64,000 bases of DNA from Amaurobius ferox. Taxonomy: Eukaryota > Arthropoda > Arachnida > Araneae > Amaurobiidae. The DNA lies in the NCBI GenBank assembly GCA_951213105.1, contig OX578148.1, forward strand, positions 139,697,915 through 139,761,914. Reading direction: 5' to 3'. Below the pieces are notes generated by a model. The model was not told where the DNA came from and ran no database searches. It worked only from the letters and a program-made list of their open reading frames with translations. Both the position numbers and the translations under genes were made by a program. This document shows positions 48,177-58,742 of this stretch, one piece after another (position 1 is the first letter of the stretch; each line of letters begins with the position of its first letter).

Positions 48177-48404
48177 CTGAGATTTCTGTGTATATACAAA
48201 TGATATTTTCTATTTGTTTCTTTTTGTGCTTCGAAAATAATTTTTGCCAATGATACGAGTTTATTTTTATTGATGATAATATCCATACTCTTGTCAATAA
48301 AGAAAATTCCCGAATATAAAATTTTATAGATTGATTTTACCAAATACAGTTGTTGTAATAGTTTGAGTTTAAATACTGAAAAACAGTTATTTTTTAATAA
48401 AAAA
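48177..48404 (+). pseudogene. LINE reverse transcriptase, piece 3 (active-site motif)
   Basis: FLCIYK...F, then IIFANDTSLFLLM (48240-48280), then NSLSLNTEK (48358-48385). The segment corresponds to YADDTxLF and LxLNxxKT of intact enzymes, with the catalytic YADD changed to FAND, so the enzyme is dead. Confidence 0.75.
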
Positions 48405-49284
48405 ATCTGATGTGGGCAACACATGACTTTCCTTATATAATGTAATGAATTTACTACTTTTACAGTAAAAAAAATAGGTTTTTCTTATAGTAGATACTAA
48501 TATTCTCTCCAAGATATTGAATTTTCGACAATTAGTCGTCATTTTCATTGATTTAGCGTCATATTTATCCATTTGGCGAGATTTTCATTAATTTTGCAAC
48601 ATTTCAAAAAAGTCGTCAAGTTGGCGACATTCCGCCAAATTCGTCGCCAAAATCTCGCCAAGCGTTATGCGCTAAGAAATAAGTTATTCTTACAGCAGAT
48701 AAATGACTATTGGCGTTCAAATACAAAAGTATTATTCAAAGTAATTTTTTTCATGAATGGAACGAGCTAGATCCACGAGAATGATGTCACTCAATTTATC
48801 GCATGGTATTACATATGAAAAGGGAACATGTTCCTCAATAGGAAATATTTTTTTTAATTTTATATGACTTTTTGATAATTTTTTTGAAAAATGTACAATA
48901 TCTCGAGAACGGTTCATGTTAGCGTTCTAAAATTTATGTCAATCGTTTTCTAATAAAAAATTACATAAGAAATGTCTATTTGCGTAACTTTATTAGTGGT
49001 TTTGATTTTTTAACGATTTTTTCAAAATTTCATTCGAAAATTTAGGGGGTTCTGAACATTCGATTGCGTATAAAAGCAATAGGCTTTCAGTGTTTACGGA
49101 TTGTGATTTTTGTACCAAATTTGGTTCGAATCGGTCCACACACACACACACACACAGACATCACTTCAAAAATGTTTGATTCGTGATCAGGGATGCTTGA
49201 AACGTGCTCTCCCGTCGAAAACTCGAATTCGAATTTTCGACCCCGTCACAATACTTTCCTTATACATTATGTATATAAGGAAAG
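48405..49284 (+). mobile_element. F1 repeat, copy 4, first half of a tandem dimer
   Basis: Full 5' start, TTGGCGA cluster (48570-48665), core, short CA tract (49138-49157) and terminal hairpin. About 880 bp. Confidence 0.85.
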
Positions 49285-49950
49285 TAAAAATAGGTTTTTC
49301 TTATAGTAGATACTAATATTCTTTCCAAGATATTTAATTTTCGACAATTAGTCGTCATTTTTATCCATTTGGCGAGATTTTCGTTAATTTGGCAACATTT
49401 CAAAAAAGTCGCCAAGTTGGTGACATTTCGCCAAAATCTCGCCAAGCGTTATGCACTAAGAAATAAGTTATTCTTACAGCAGATAAATGAGCGTTCAAAT
49501 ACAAAAGTATTATTCAAAGTATCTTTTGTCATGAATGGAACGAGCTAGATCCACGAAGATGATGTCACTCAATTTATCGCATGGTATTACATATGAAAAG
49601 TGAACATGTTTCTCAATAGGAAATTTTTTTTTATTTTATATGACTTTTTGATAATTTTTTTGAAAAATGTACAATATCTCAAAAACGATTCATGTTAGCG
49701 TTCTAAAATGTATGTCAATCGTTTTCTAATGAAAAATTACATAAGAAATGTCTATTTGCGTAACTTTATTAGTGGTTTTGATTTTTTGACGATTTTTTTC
49801 AAAATTTCATTCAAAAATTTAAGGGGTTTCTGAACATTCGATTGCGGATTAAAACTATAGGCTTCCAGTGTTTACGGATTGTGATTTTTGTACCAAATTT
49901 GGTTCGAATCGGTCCATTCGCTCGTCAGTTATCGTCTCCACAGACTCACT

Positions 49951-50004
<54 letters not shown>

Positions 50005-50130
50005 TCACTTCAAAAATGTTTGATTCGTGATCAGGGATGCTTGAAACGTGCTCTCCCGTCGAAAACTCGATTTCGAATTTTCGACCCCGTCACAATACTT
50101 TCCTTATACATTATGTATATAAGGAAAGTA
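49285..50130 (+). mobile_element. F1 repeat, copy 5, second half of the dimer
   Basis: Begins about 70 bp inside the F1 sequence (aaaataggtttttcttatag) directly after the hairpin of copy 4. The join falls in an agtaaaaa stretch present both at the F1 end and near its start. It has its own CA tract (49951-50000) and a complete terminal hairpin. It is very similar to copy 4, hence recent. Confidence 0.85.
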
Positions 50131-50570
50131 AAAATCTGCTCGAGACATTAATAATATTTATAAAAATGCTTCCGTATTTTCTTTTCTTCTGATGTTAAGT
50201 TCTTGGGGGTGGTCTTGCCGAACGACTAAAAATGGAATAGACATGTTGGCCAGTTTATGCAACTCATTAAGAAAAAAAATAAATGCTTAGTTAGAATAAA
50301 ATGTTTTTTTTGCCAAAAACTGTTTTAATGGCTTTCTATTACAGTTTAATTTTCCTTCATCTACCCTATTGTAATTTTATTTGGGGAAATACTTCTACTG
50401 GGTTATCTCTCCGTATTCGTCTTGCTTATTGAAGTATTGAAGTCATAGTACAGTATCTGATTACGTGTTTATAAACTATACTTTTTAATTCTTATTGACT
50501 TTTAAATTGTAGAATTAAGACACTTTAAAGCAGGTTTTGGATTTCGAGTCCTGTGGGTCCACGATTTCAT
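50131..50570 (+). pseudogene. LINE reverse transcriptase, piece 4 (thumb region)
   Basis: KFLGVVL (about 50200), RLKWN-like and LCNSLRKKINAL (50245-50290), LPKTVLMAFYYSLIFPHLPYC (50315-50370) and FIWGNTSTGLSLRIRLAY (50375-50430). These match the C-terminal RT block LGVxLD...LPxxTLLxxYYALxxSHLxYGIxxWG. It completes the colinear order of the four LINE pieces over 4.5 kb. Confidence 0.75.
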
Positions 50571-50574
50571 GATC

Positions 50575-50840
50575 TGGTACACTCTTTTTACATCTTTTTA
50601 CATCTTTTTACATTTTTGATACTTCGGTATTCATATCTTATGCAATATATCGGCTTCCGGGAGTGTTGTCTAGAGAAAAAGCTTGCTTAACCGGGGAGTG
50701 GGGGTCACAACCCATCCCCCGGCCAATCCTTGGTATATTGCTTCCAGTTACTTGTCTACTTTTCTGGTGTGATATTTGAATCCTCGTTGTAGTGCAGCTT
50801 CGCGCCTTATTCGTGTGATTTCTGGTATTTTATAACTTTC
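50575..50840 (+). mobile_element. Single-arm relative of foldback element 2
   Basis: Matches the right half of 25434-25690: repeated ctttttacat, atacttcggtattcat, ttgtctagagaaaaagcttg, cttaaccggggagtggg, tggtatattgcttcc and the closing gcgccttattcgtgtgattt. CA tracts at about 50853-50870 and 50930-50952 follow. Confidence 0.75.
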
Positions 50841-50926
50841 ATGCTAAAAATTACACACACACACACACACGGCCATTCAATTTGCTGCTCTAAGTCTTCG
50901 GACGAGCCGGATGGTCTGGGCTTTCG

Positions 50927-50964
<38 letters not shown>

Positions 50965-51771
50965 TAATTTTATAAAAGTGTGATAATTTTGAGCAAACTT
51001 CATGATCGACATGAGACATGCTGAATGGATAAGTGTAAATTCACTTTCTTTTATTTTATGAACAAAATACGTAAGAAAGATACATACTGTTTTTTAATAT
51101 AAGAAGAAGTTGTCATTTCTGTAGGGTGATATTATTTTTGAAAGCTTGTACCTTGCAGTTCTATTGATTGGCAACAAAAACTCAAATCCAGAAAGCCAGA
51201 ATGGAAATAAAATTTCTTGTTCGGAAAAGAGAAGTTTGAAAGATACTTTTTTATGCTCTCAAATTTTTTAAAGAAATTGGTTTTCTTCCATTAGTTCTTG
51301 TAATTTATTTTATCGCCGGATTATTTCCTCCCTAAATTTTCAAAGATTAATGTCGAGAGCCGTATTTCTACTTCCTGATCTCAATTCTTTTTTTCAAACT
51401 CCGCGGTTTCGAGTTCAAATTATGATTTTATCCTGACCCTTAATCCTTTTTTTGAGTGGAAGGAAAGAACTTATATAATAATATATATTAAAAGTATTTT
51501 TCAAAAAATAAATTTTCAAGTTTTGTGTACTAGAAGTTGGAAACATGGAAACCTTCAAATTCTTTGTAGAAAATTGATTATTTAGGACTTAATTTTTCGA
51601 GTTTTATTCATTGCTGAAAAGTTTGAAGATTAAAATTTTCTAATGCCTTTAGTTTTAAAAAGAAAAAGTAAATTTTGTTTTAAAGTTAAAAGTAATTTTA
51701 ATTGAACAAGTTCCCTCTCCATTTCAGATCGGAACATTTGTAAGATTTCTAGTATTTTAATAAATATATTT

Positions 51772-52130
51772 TCTTTCTTATATAGAATTATAGTATAGAG
51801 AAAGTATTTTTTTCAAGAAATTTTTTGATTTCGATAGTTGGATGACAATGTAGGTGTTAGGACCTCCTCAACACGTTTTGACTAGTTTTAGAGTGATGCC
51901 TGTAAGTCTGTCTTCCGTCTAGGGCCGATTTCTTGTATACACGATAGCTGTTACAAGTAAAATTTTACGAAATGTTCTATCCGGATTTGTTATACGAAAC
52001 ATCTAGAACTTGATAGAATTTTTTGAAATTCAAGCGAAAACTTCGAGATGGATTCGGAATTTAACATTTTCTTAACATGGTAGCATGGGACAAAATGGGA
52101 CTGTCCGAACGATTTTATTTTTCATTTTTC
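51772..52130 (+). mobile_element. Hairpin-capped family F3, forward copy
   Basis: Begins with the hairpin tttcttatatagaattatag then tatagagaaagt, then gacctcctcaacacgttttg, gtctagggccgatttctt, tacacgatagctgttac and the aacatctagaacttgatag block. Inverse of the copy at 22850-23091 and the parent form of 15785-15939. It probably continues some way past 52130. Confidence 0.65.
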
Positions 52131-54019
52131 TTCCTCTCACTCGAAATATCTTCGGAACTATGAAAGATAGGCATAAGTAGTAAACGACAAAAATATGTAT
52201 TAGAAAATATTTTTTATGAAGTTCTTACAGTTTTCGAGTCATTGTTTGTCAAGTTGAAGAAGACTGAAAATATTCTGTTTTTGTTTATATCTTAAAAACT
52301 AAAAGTGCTAGAACAATAAGCAAGAATGGGCAGCTCTTTGAATGCCTTACAGGTGTATAGAACGGGAATTTGGATCGAGTTCTCAGTTTATGAAGTAGAG
52401 TGGTTATAGTAACTTGGGTTTTCCAATGGGTGGGAAAGCTGTGACATTTAAAATGTCACGATTGTTGTAGCTCAATCTGCGTTTACTTACTCTTTGGTGA
52501 AATATAGATGCATAAGAGCTAGCTATTTTATTTTGCTTAAAAAAAAAAGTTTTAATAAACTTGGGGATTCGAAAGAGGTTTAATGATAGTGAGGTTTCAA
52601 CAGAATATTTGAAAATATGCGTATTCAAATACGTTTTCATGTGCAGCTAGGCAAGTTTATATTTTAACTTGAATGTAAAATCTCTTTAGATATATAGTAT
52701 AAGTTTAATTTAGATGCCGCAAATTAAATTGGTAAAATAATTTGATATTTTGAAGTGAAGTAAGTCTAGGGTCGGAGTATCCGGATGAAATCGGGGTGAA
52801 GACTAAAAGTGTTAGCTAGCTTTAAACCATTAACGAGTCATTTGTAGCGCTTTGAAAGCCGGTAAACGAAACAAACAAAACTGAAAAAAGTCGAATAAAT
52901 TTGTTAAACTTTACTGGAGTTTTATTGTAGAAAATGTTATTTATGTAAGACCATTCCGATTTCATCAGACTGAAAACATCGCCCATTTTTATATATGGTT
53001 TCTATTAAATATATCGTAGTACAAACGGCCCAGTCGGTCTTATACCAATACTGAAACCTATTTCGTAGTTTTGTTTTTGCTGTTCCTCAGTAAGCACGCC
53101 TTGAATTATTTGAAAAGTTGAACCAGTGTTTACTAGAAGAAGCCTGTTCGATGAGAAAAATAGATTTATTTTTTACGTAAATATTTGTACAAATATATCT
53201 GAATGTCTTATTTAGGTCTTAGATATTATACTTTAAAGACTCGGCGGAATTAAAGCAGAGATTCATTGAAATCAGGGATTCAAGTTTTCAAACGCCGCAG
53301 CCGAGCTAAGGAAAGAAAATGATTTGTTTTAATGATGGCAGAGTGAAATAGATGCAGCGTGTTATTTCTTCAAAATATATCCGATATAATTTCTCTAAAA
53401 TATGAAAAAGTGTGTACGTATTCTTTATGGGTGTTTATGTAAATATTTCCAAGTTCCGATCAAAGATCTTTTTTGTGGCAGACTTTGGGAGTTCCATCCA
53501 TTCGGCAATCATTCGGAAATAGTTTTGCAAAGATGATTGAGAAGCATTCTGTCGAGGAATCTGCTGCATCACGGCTTGGTATCTGAATCCACAGATCGCC
53601 GTAGTAAGTATTGTAAGTTGTCGCGTTAGGTATTTTCCTGTTTGGTTCAAATTCAGTCATTTAGTCTGCCGAATAAGTATGTTACGAAGTACGCGTAGGT
53701 AAATTATGTTCAATGAGTTTGCTTCGATTACGATTAATAGGGCTAGCAGCGTAATTACATTGTATATAGATTTATAGGTTGCGTAGTGTATACGTATGTT
53801 GGAGGTTTCCAGCGAGGTAAACTGCGAATACAAAATTTTAAGGGTCGTGATTATTTCGTCGAGTCTCAGTCGTCAGGTAAATGGATGTTTGTTTCAGATT
53901 CAAGAGAGTTTAGAGATTCAATTTCAGATCGAGGTTGTTTATTAAGGGTAGTTTACGATTCGGGTCGATTTGATATTGAGTAGATGCGAGAAAACAAAGG
54001 TAAAATATTACAATGACAA
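52131..54019. other. No gene seen
   Basis: AT-rich sequence. Overlapping - strand frames at 53435-53660 and a + frame at 53786-53983 have no recognised motif. Confidence 0.4.
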
Positions 54020-54510
54020 CCAACAGAGTAAGGTTGTAGACTCCACTTCGACGATAAAGGCTTGCAATTTCGTCCCAGTAGCTCAACGGTAGAGAGTCGG
54101 CTGTTCAATTCGATGATCCGAGGTTCGATTCCCGGTCGAGGCAGCAAGATGTTTCACAATAGCGTCAGAACAAATCAACCCTGTAGGTGAGTGCAAAGAT
54201 GTCGGAGGTCTGAAAGGGACCCTAGTACGACTAGTATGGATTCAGTGGACTCTGTAAGATTAAGCGCCAATTTTAAATTAAGAGAATAAGGACTACGCAG
54301 GATACTAACCTGGGTAAAAATAGTAGTATCAGGAGGCTAACCTGAGATAAAAAGAGCAGAAGGTGGATGGCCCGCCAATCTGACATTAGAGGGTGAAGAA
54401 TGCAGAGTCCACTTCGACGATAAGAGTTTGTAATTTTGTCCCAGGAGATCAACGGCTGGCCAGTTCGGAGATCCAGGATTCGATTCCCGGTTGGAACAGC
54501 AAGGTTCTGA
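54020..54510 (+). mobile_element. SINE-A dimer
   Basis: First head 54072-54144 (nearly intact), second head 54438-54500 with a deletion after the A box. Start-to-start distance is 366 bp, the usual 377 minus small losses. The body carries all the SINE-A landmarks. Confidence 0.8.
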
Positions 54511-54559
54511 CAAGTATACTAATTTGCACCACCAGTCCAGTCCAATTCGAAGAATTTTG

Positions 54560-54960
54560 ACTGCTAAGTGAGCAGATTTAATTTTGATTTTAAAACTAAT
54601 GAGTGATTTTTAGAGGGATGGAAAAAATCAAGGCAAATGTTGAAGGTATGTATAATTAGTTGGGAGGTTATTAGTTAACACCAGGAGAGGGGATATGTAT
54701 AATGAGTTAGAAAACCATTACGTTTATTTTTAATTAAGTTAATGAAGTGATTAAAAAGTTAATAGGTGAGTTTCAAAGGAATGGAAAAAGCACTTTTACT
54801 ATGGCAGAAAAATGGGATTTTTATGTATAATTAGTTAGCAGACCATTACATTCAATGTTTTAAGTAGTTGATAAAGAAATTTAAAAATTATTCAGCGGAC
54901 TTCAAGGGGATGAAAAAGGAAATTTATTATTGCAGAAGAGGGGCATTTCTGAATAAAATT
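54560..54960. repeat. Degenerate tandem repeat, three units of about 130 bp
   Basis: Three successive segments each contain a ttttagagggatggaaaaa-like block, a tatgtataattagttag(g/c)a-like block and a ttattcag/taatgag/aagttaatag block. The variants suggest an old triplication. Confidence 0.55.
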
Positions 54961-56334
54961 GGTTTCTTATTTTGAAGATTTATTTGTTAATTCTGGTGTC
55001 AGCCTTTACCTCATATTCTACCACGAAAAACTGATAAAAAGCTGCAGTGCATTTCGAGTTTTCTTATCAGATTTTAGTTAAAATAAAGTGGTCCAAAGAA
55101 AATTCTTATTTGAAAGAAAAATGAATGCAAAAAAATAAAGAAATCAAGACTGAACGTGTTTATCAATAAGATACTAAATTTAAGTTTTGGTAATTGGAAG
55201 AATTGTGATTGTTTTAGCAACGTGAAATAGATAGCCCGGCAAAATACGGCTTTTAACCTATTATCGTTTAAAGTATTCCGAATTTTAAAAATATCGATGG
55301 ATTTTTTCTTTTGAAAGCCAAAGCGCACCTGTACTCAATTTCATGGCTCAACGTTGCTCATAGTTTTTGTTACAGAAGACAGAAACAGACAAACACACAT
55401 CTTTCATTGTTATACTAGAAAATGCTTTAGTTGCCTGGATATTAGGACTCCAACTTTCGATCTAAATCTAAAATCGCACCGGAACTCGCAGCGAACCAAA
55501 GAACGTTTTAACGACTGTAACAACAACCACAATATAGAAAAATAAAATGCTGCGCCGATGGTGTTAATATAGAAGGAAAAGTCAAAGTATTTTATATTTG
55601 TAGAAAAAACTCTAAAAAATAAATACATTCACTATTTATAAATAGATATATGCTTTATAAATATTTTTAATCAAAACTCAATGAAACTATTTTTAAAAGC
55701 TATCATGAGCCTTTCTCGAGATATTAGTGACGTGTATACGTGATATACGTGTATACGTAGTATACGTGAGGCAATAAATAACGTTAAATAAATTGTAAAT
55801 GATTCAACTATAGTTGCAGCTATTAACTATTTATTGAACGCAATTTATTTATTTCTTTACATATTACTTCTTTACAAGGCGTGCTGTGCTGAACTGCAAT
55901 CTTTAACTTTCAATATTTATATGTGATGTCATGAAGGAGAAGAGTGCAAGTAATATTGAGTTTGCACATACTCATTTGCTTAATCACGCCTTTATGCAGA
56001 AATCCGCTTATTTCTCCGACCCAATGCTTAGCTGTATTTGTGTTAGAATCTATTTTGCTAATTTAATACAGTTGAAATAAAACGTTAAGTTTACTGTTTG
56101 GTTATGCGTGTTCTCTCACCCATCTACTCACATCTGCAATGAAGAAAAAAAAAACTTTTTACAATTTTCGGATATTATAGTCTAATGATACGTCTTCAAG
56201 AATGTTTTATATCTTTTAGGATCAAGCAATTTTCGTGAAAGGCGGTATGTTACATTTAATCTCTGACGGCAATGAGGATGAAGTTTCAACTAGATCGAGT
56301 CCTAAAAGTTCTCTTATATTTGTAGTCAGATAAT
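54961..56334. other. No gene seen
   Basis: AT-rich. A small cluster of gtatacgt repeats lies at about 55733-55768. No coding domain recognised. Confidence 0.4.
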
Positions 56335-56403
56335 ACCAGAATTGTGTTTATTAGTAGGAAACATCATAAGGAAGACACTCCCATTGCAGTGCAGATAACA
56401 GTA

Positions 56404-56446
56404 TCCATGGACCGGCTTCCCGCTTATTTTGCACTCACCAGCATGG
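56404..56446 (-). ncRNA. Hammerhead-ribozyme-like motif, left arm
   Basis: Read on -: CCATG, CTGGTGA, GTGC, loop AAAATAA, GCGG, GAAG, CCGG, TC, CATGG. Stem I is perfect (CCATG/CATGG), stem III is the palindrome CCGG and UC sits at the cleavage position. Two core changes (CTGATGA to CTGGTGA, GAAA to GAAG) should abolish activity. Confidence 0.5.
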
Positions 56447-56623
56447 AATAACTATTCAGCAAGCAAACTTGTCATTTGAACTTTCGTGGGAACTCAAGTT
56501 TGAAGTTTAGCTCAATTACGGTTTAGCTCAGGCTACACGAATCTGCAAAAGGCTAATTTCAAATTACGACAAATTGCAAGTTTTCTTGCTACTATTGCAG
56601 TTAACTGTTATTTCATGCGGATG

Positions 56624-56672
56624 AGCGCACAATAAGTGCGAAACCGGTCTATAGATACTGTTATCTACAATG
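56624..56672 (+). ncRNA. Hammerhead-ribozyme-like motif, right arm
   Basis: Read on +: CATG, CGGATGA, stem II GCGC / GTGC (one G-U pair, loop ACAATAA) directly joined to GAAA, CCGG, TC, TATAG. Stem II, GAAA, stem III and the UC site are as expected. One core base is changed (CUGAUGA to CGGAUGA) and stem I is reduced to about three pairs. Confidence 0.5.
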
Positions 56673-56792
56673 CGAGTGTCTTCCTTATTTTGGAAACCCC
56701 CCTTCCTGGTGGACTTTTGTGATTTTGAGAAAAAGCCATATTGGATATATTATATTTTTTAATCGTCCTTCCCGTAGGGTTAAATAACTTTT

Positions 56793-57930
56793 AACACTTT
56801 ACAACATAGTTGAAAAGTGTTTATGATTTTGTTCATTCTGTCTGTCTGTCCGTTCGCACGATAACTACCGTAAAAATGACTTTATCAAAATGAAGTTTTA
56901 GTATGTTATTTAGACGGTCTATGTGATCCATGGGAATATAAATAAATAATATCACCCAATTAGTTTTGGACTGGACTCAGTTTGAAAAAATGAAATACAT
57001 TGAACTCTATGGGACCTCATTTTACAAACGCTTTTTAAGCAAATTTAAAATTCACAAATTACTTCGAAAGTTTTAGAAAATATTCAAATTATCCCTTAAA
57101 AATATGAAAAAAAATTCAGCAAAATATATTTGGTAGTTTTTTAAATAAAAATTAAAATAATAATTACATCCATATTTTATGAAGAGATCACATGACCCAC
57201 TTCAAAATAAAATATGGCATTCATCCTGTATCAAAATCGTGATTTTTGAAGTTCTTCTTAATTTATATTTAGTGTTGTATCCGTCCTAAAACCGCTTTAT
57301 TTTCGCTTAATTTCTGTGTATCTACATTTTGAAACAATGCAATTACAATATATTTGAGTTTAAATGATCATCAGATTTTGATTATTTCTACAACGAAGCC
57401 TAATTTTCACTTATGGAGAATATAAACACATAAAGATGTAGGATGAGTTGCATAAGAATTGCTAAATTTCTTTAACGCAAAATTATTTAGCTCTGGAGTC
57501 TGCAATATAGCTGATATGAATGAAACAGTCATTGATTTTACATAAAAAGGCTGATGATTTTAAAGCAGACTTTTTCGATGAAGTTTTAAGCAAAGAGTTA
57601 AATAATGTTTACCTCCATGGTTTTAAGCTTTTAAACAAAATAAATTATTGTAATATTGTGATGAATGAAAGGAATGGAATAAAAGTGTATGAAATATTTA
57701 TAGCTTTCACGTAGAGAGCCAGGTGATTTATGTTTCAATGACGTCATTTGAAGGAAGTTCATTTTTTTTATGAGTTTCAAGTTTTCAAATATAATAAATT
57801 AGTGTAGTACTGTGATAATTTTAAAAATATTACCGCTGAATGTATCGCATTTTAGAGATGTCTAAATAAAATTGCATTGCAGTTGGAAAGTGTTTCGTAA
57901 TCAATGTTTTATGCATGATTGATTTTTCTT
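56793..57930 (+). mobile_element. R2 repeat, copy 7
   Basis: Complete 5' hairpin, body and ending atgcatgattgatttttctt. The tail module is doubled (about 57440-57640 and 57660-57830), as in copy 4. Confidence 0.8.
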
Positions 57931-58585
57931 GATTAAAATTGTTCTTTTGCCAACAGAAAAGAATCTTCTAATTTAAAGGGAAAATGAAATGTCTTTCTTA
58001 GAAATGAAGAATCATTTTAAAGACATTTTTCGTCCTCCTAACATTTTGTGGAAAATGATTTTCTTTCTTGGTTCTTGTAATTTATTTTCTCGCCGCATTA
58101 TTTCCCATTGAAATCTTCAGAGATAATATAGTTTAAAAGCGAGGGATACAATTTCTGTTTTCATTCATTTCTAAACTGCATGGATCTGAATTAAAATTAT
58201 GTTACGACTATTGAAAAAGTTTGCTGAAGGAATGACTTGTCTAAAGAATTTTAAAATGAGAATTAGTTTAGAGTTTCTGAACTCTCACACGAAGAATTAG
58301 ATGTACAAAAGTTTTGATTTTTTTCTCTAGTAAATGGATAACTTTTAGATTTAATTTTTCAATAATGGCATTACTGAAAAATTTACAAAATGCGAGCTTA
58401 ATATTATTCATTTTTAATGATTGTTTACATTAGCGATAGTGCATTGCAGAAAGATAGTAGACGGTCACTATTGACCATTATCGTGAATATTAACCACTGT
58501 TGATAATAGCGAATAATCATTTTAAATTTGAAGTTTTGAATAACATTTATTGTAATCACGCGAGTTACGAAACCTAGTTTTTTAC

Positions 58586-58590
<5 letters not shown>
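57931..58590. other. No gene seen
   Basis: AT-rich DNA without recognised elements. Confidence 0.4.

Positions 58591-58657
<67 letters not shown>
58591..58657. repeat. (TA)n microsatellite, left of the palindrome
   Basis: About 33 uninterrupted TA units. Confidence 0.95.
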
Positions 58658-58660
<3 letters not shown>

Positions 58661-58742
58661 TAACATCAATTAGTAACTGGCAGATACACTTAAGAACAAC
58701 ATGTGTAAACTTACGCAATGTTGCAGTATTTTACTATGTGTC

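Larger units (their letters stand above)
56335..56695. mobile_element. Inverted repeat with hammerhead-like motifs, best copy
   Basis: The left arm (about 56345-56470) and right arm (about 56575-56695) are inverted relatives, sharing aaggaagacactc/gagtgtcttcctta at the outside and agataacagtatc/gatactgttatct next to the core. They are separated by about 110 bp. Layout and motif match Penelope-associated hammerhead units; the assignment is inference. Confidence 0.65.

Noticed and set aside
53435..53660. Overlapping 66- and 71-codon proteins on the - strand
   Set aside because: Two frames overlap on the same strand with no domain in either; chance frames.
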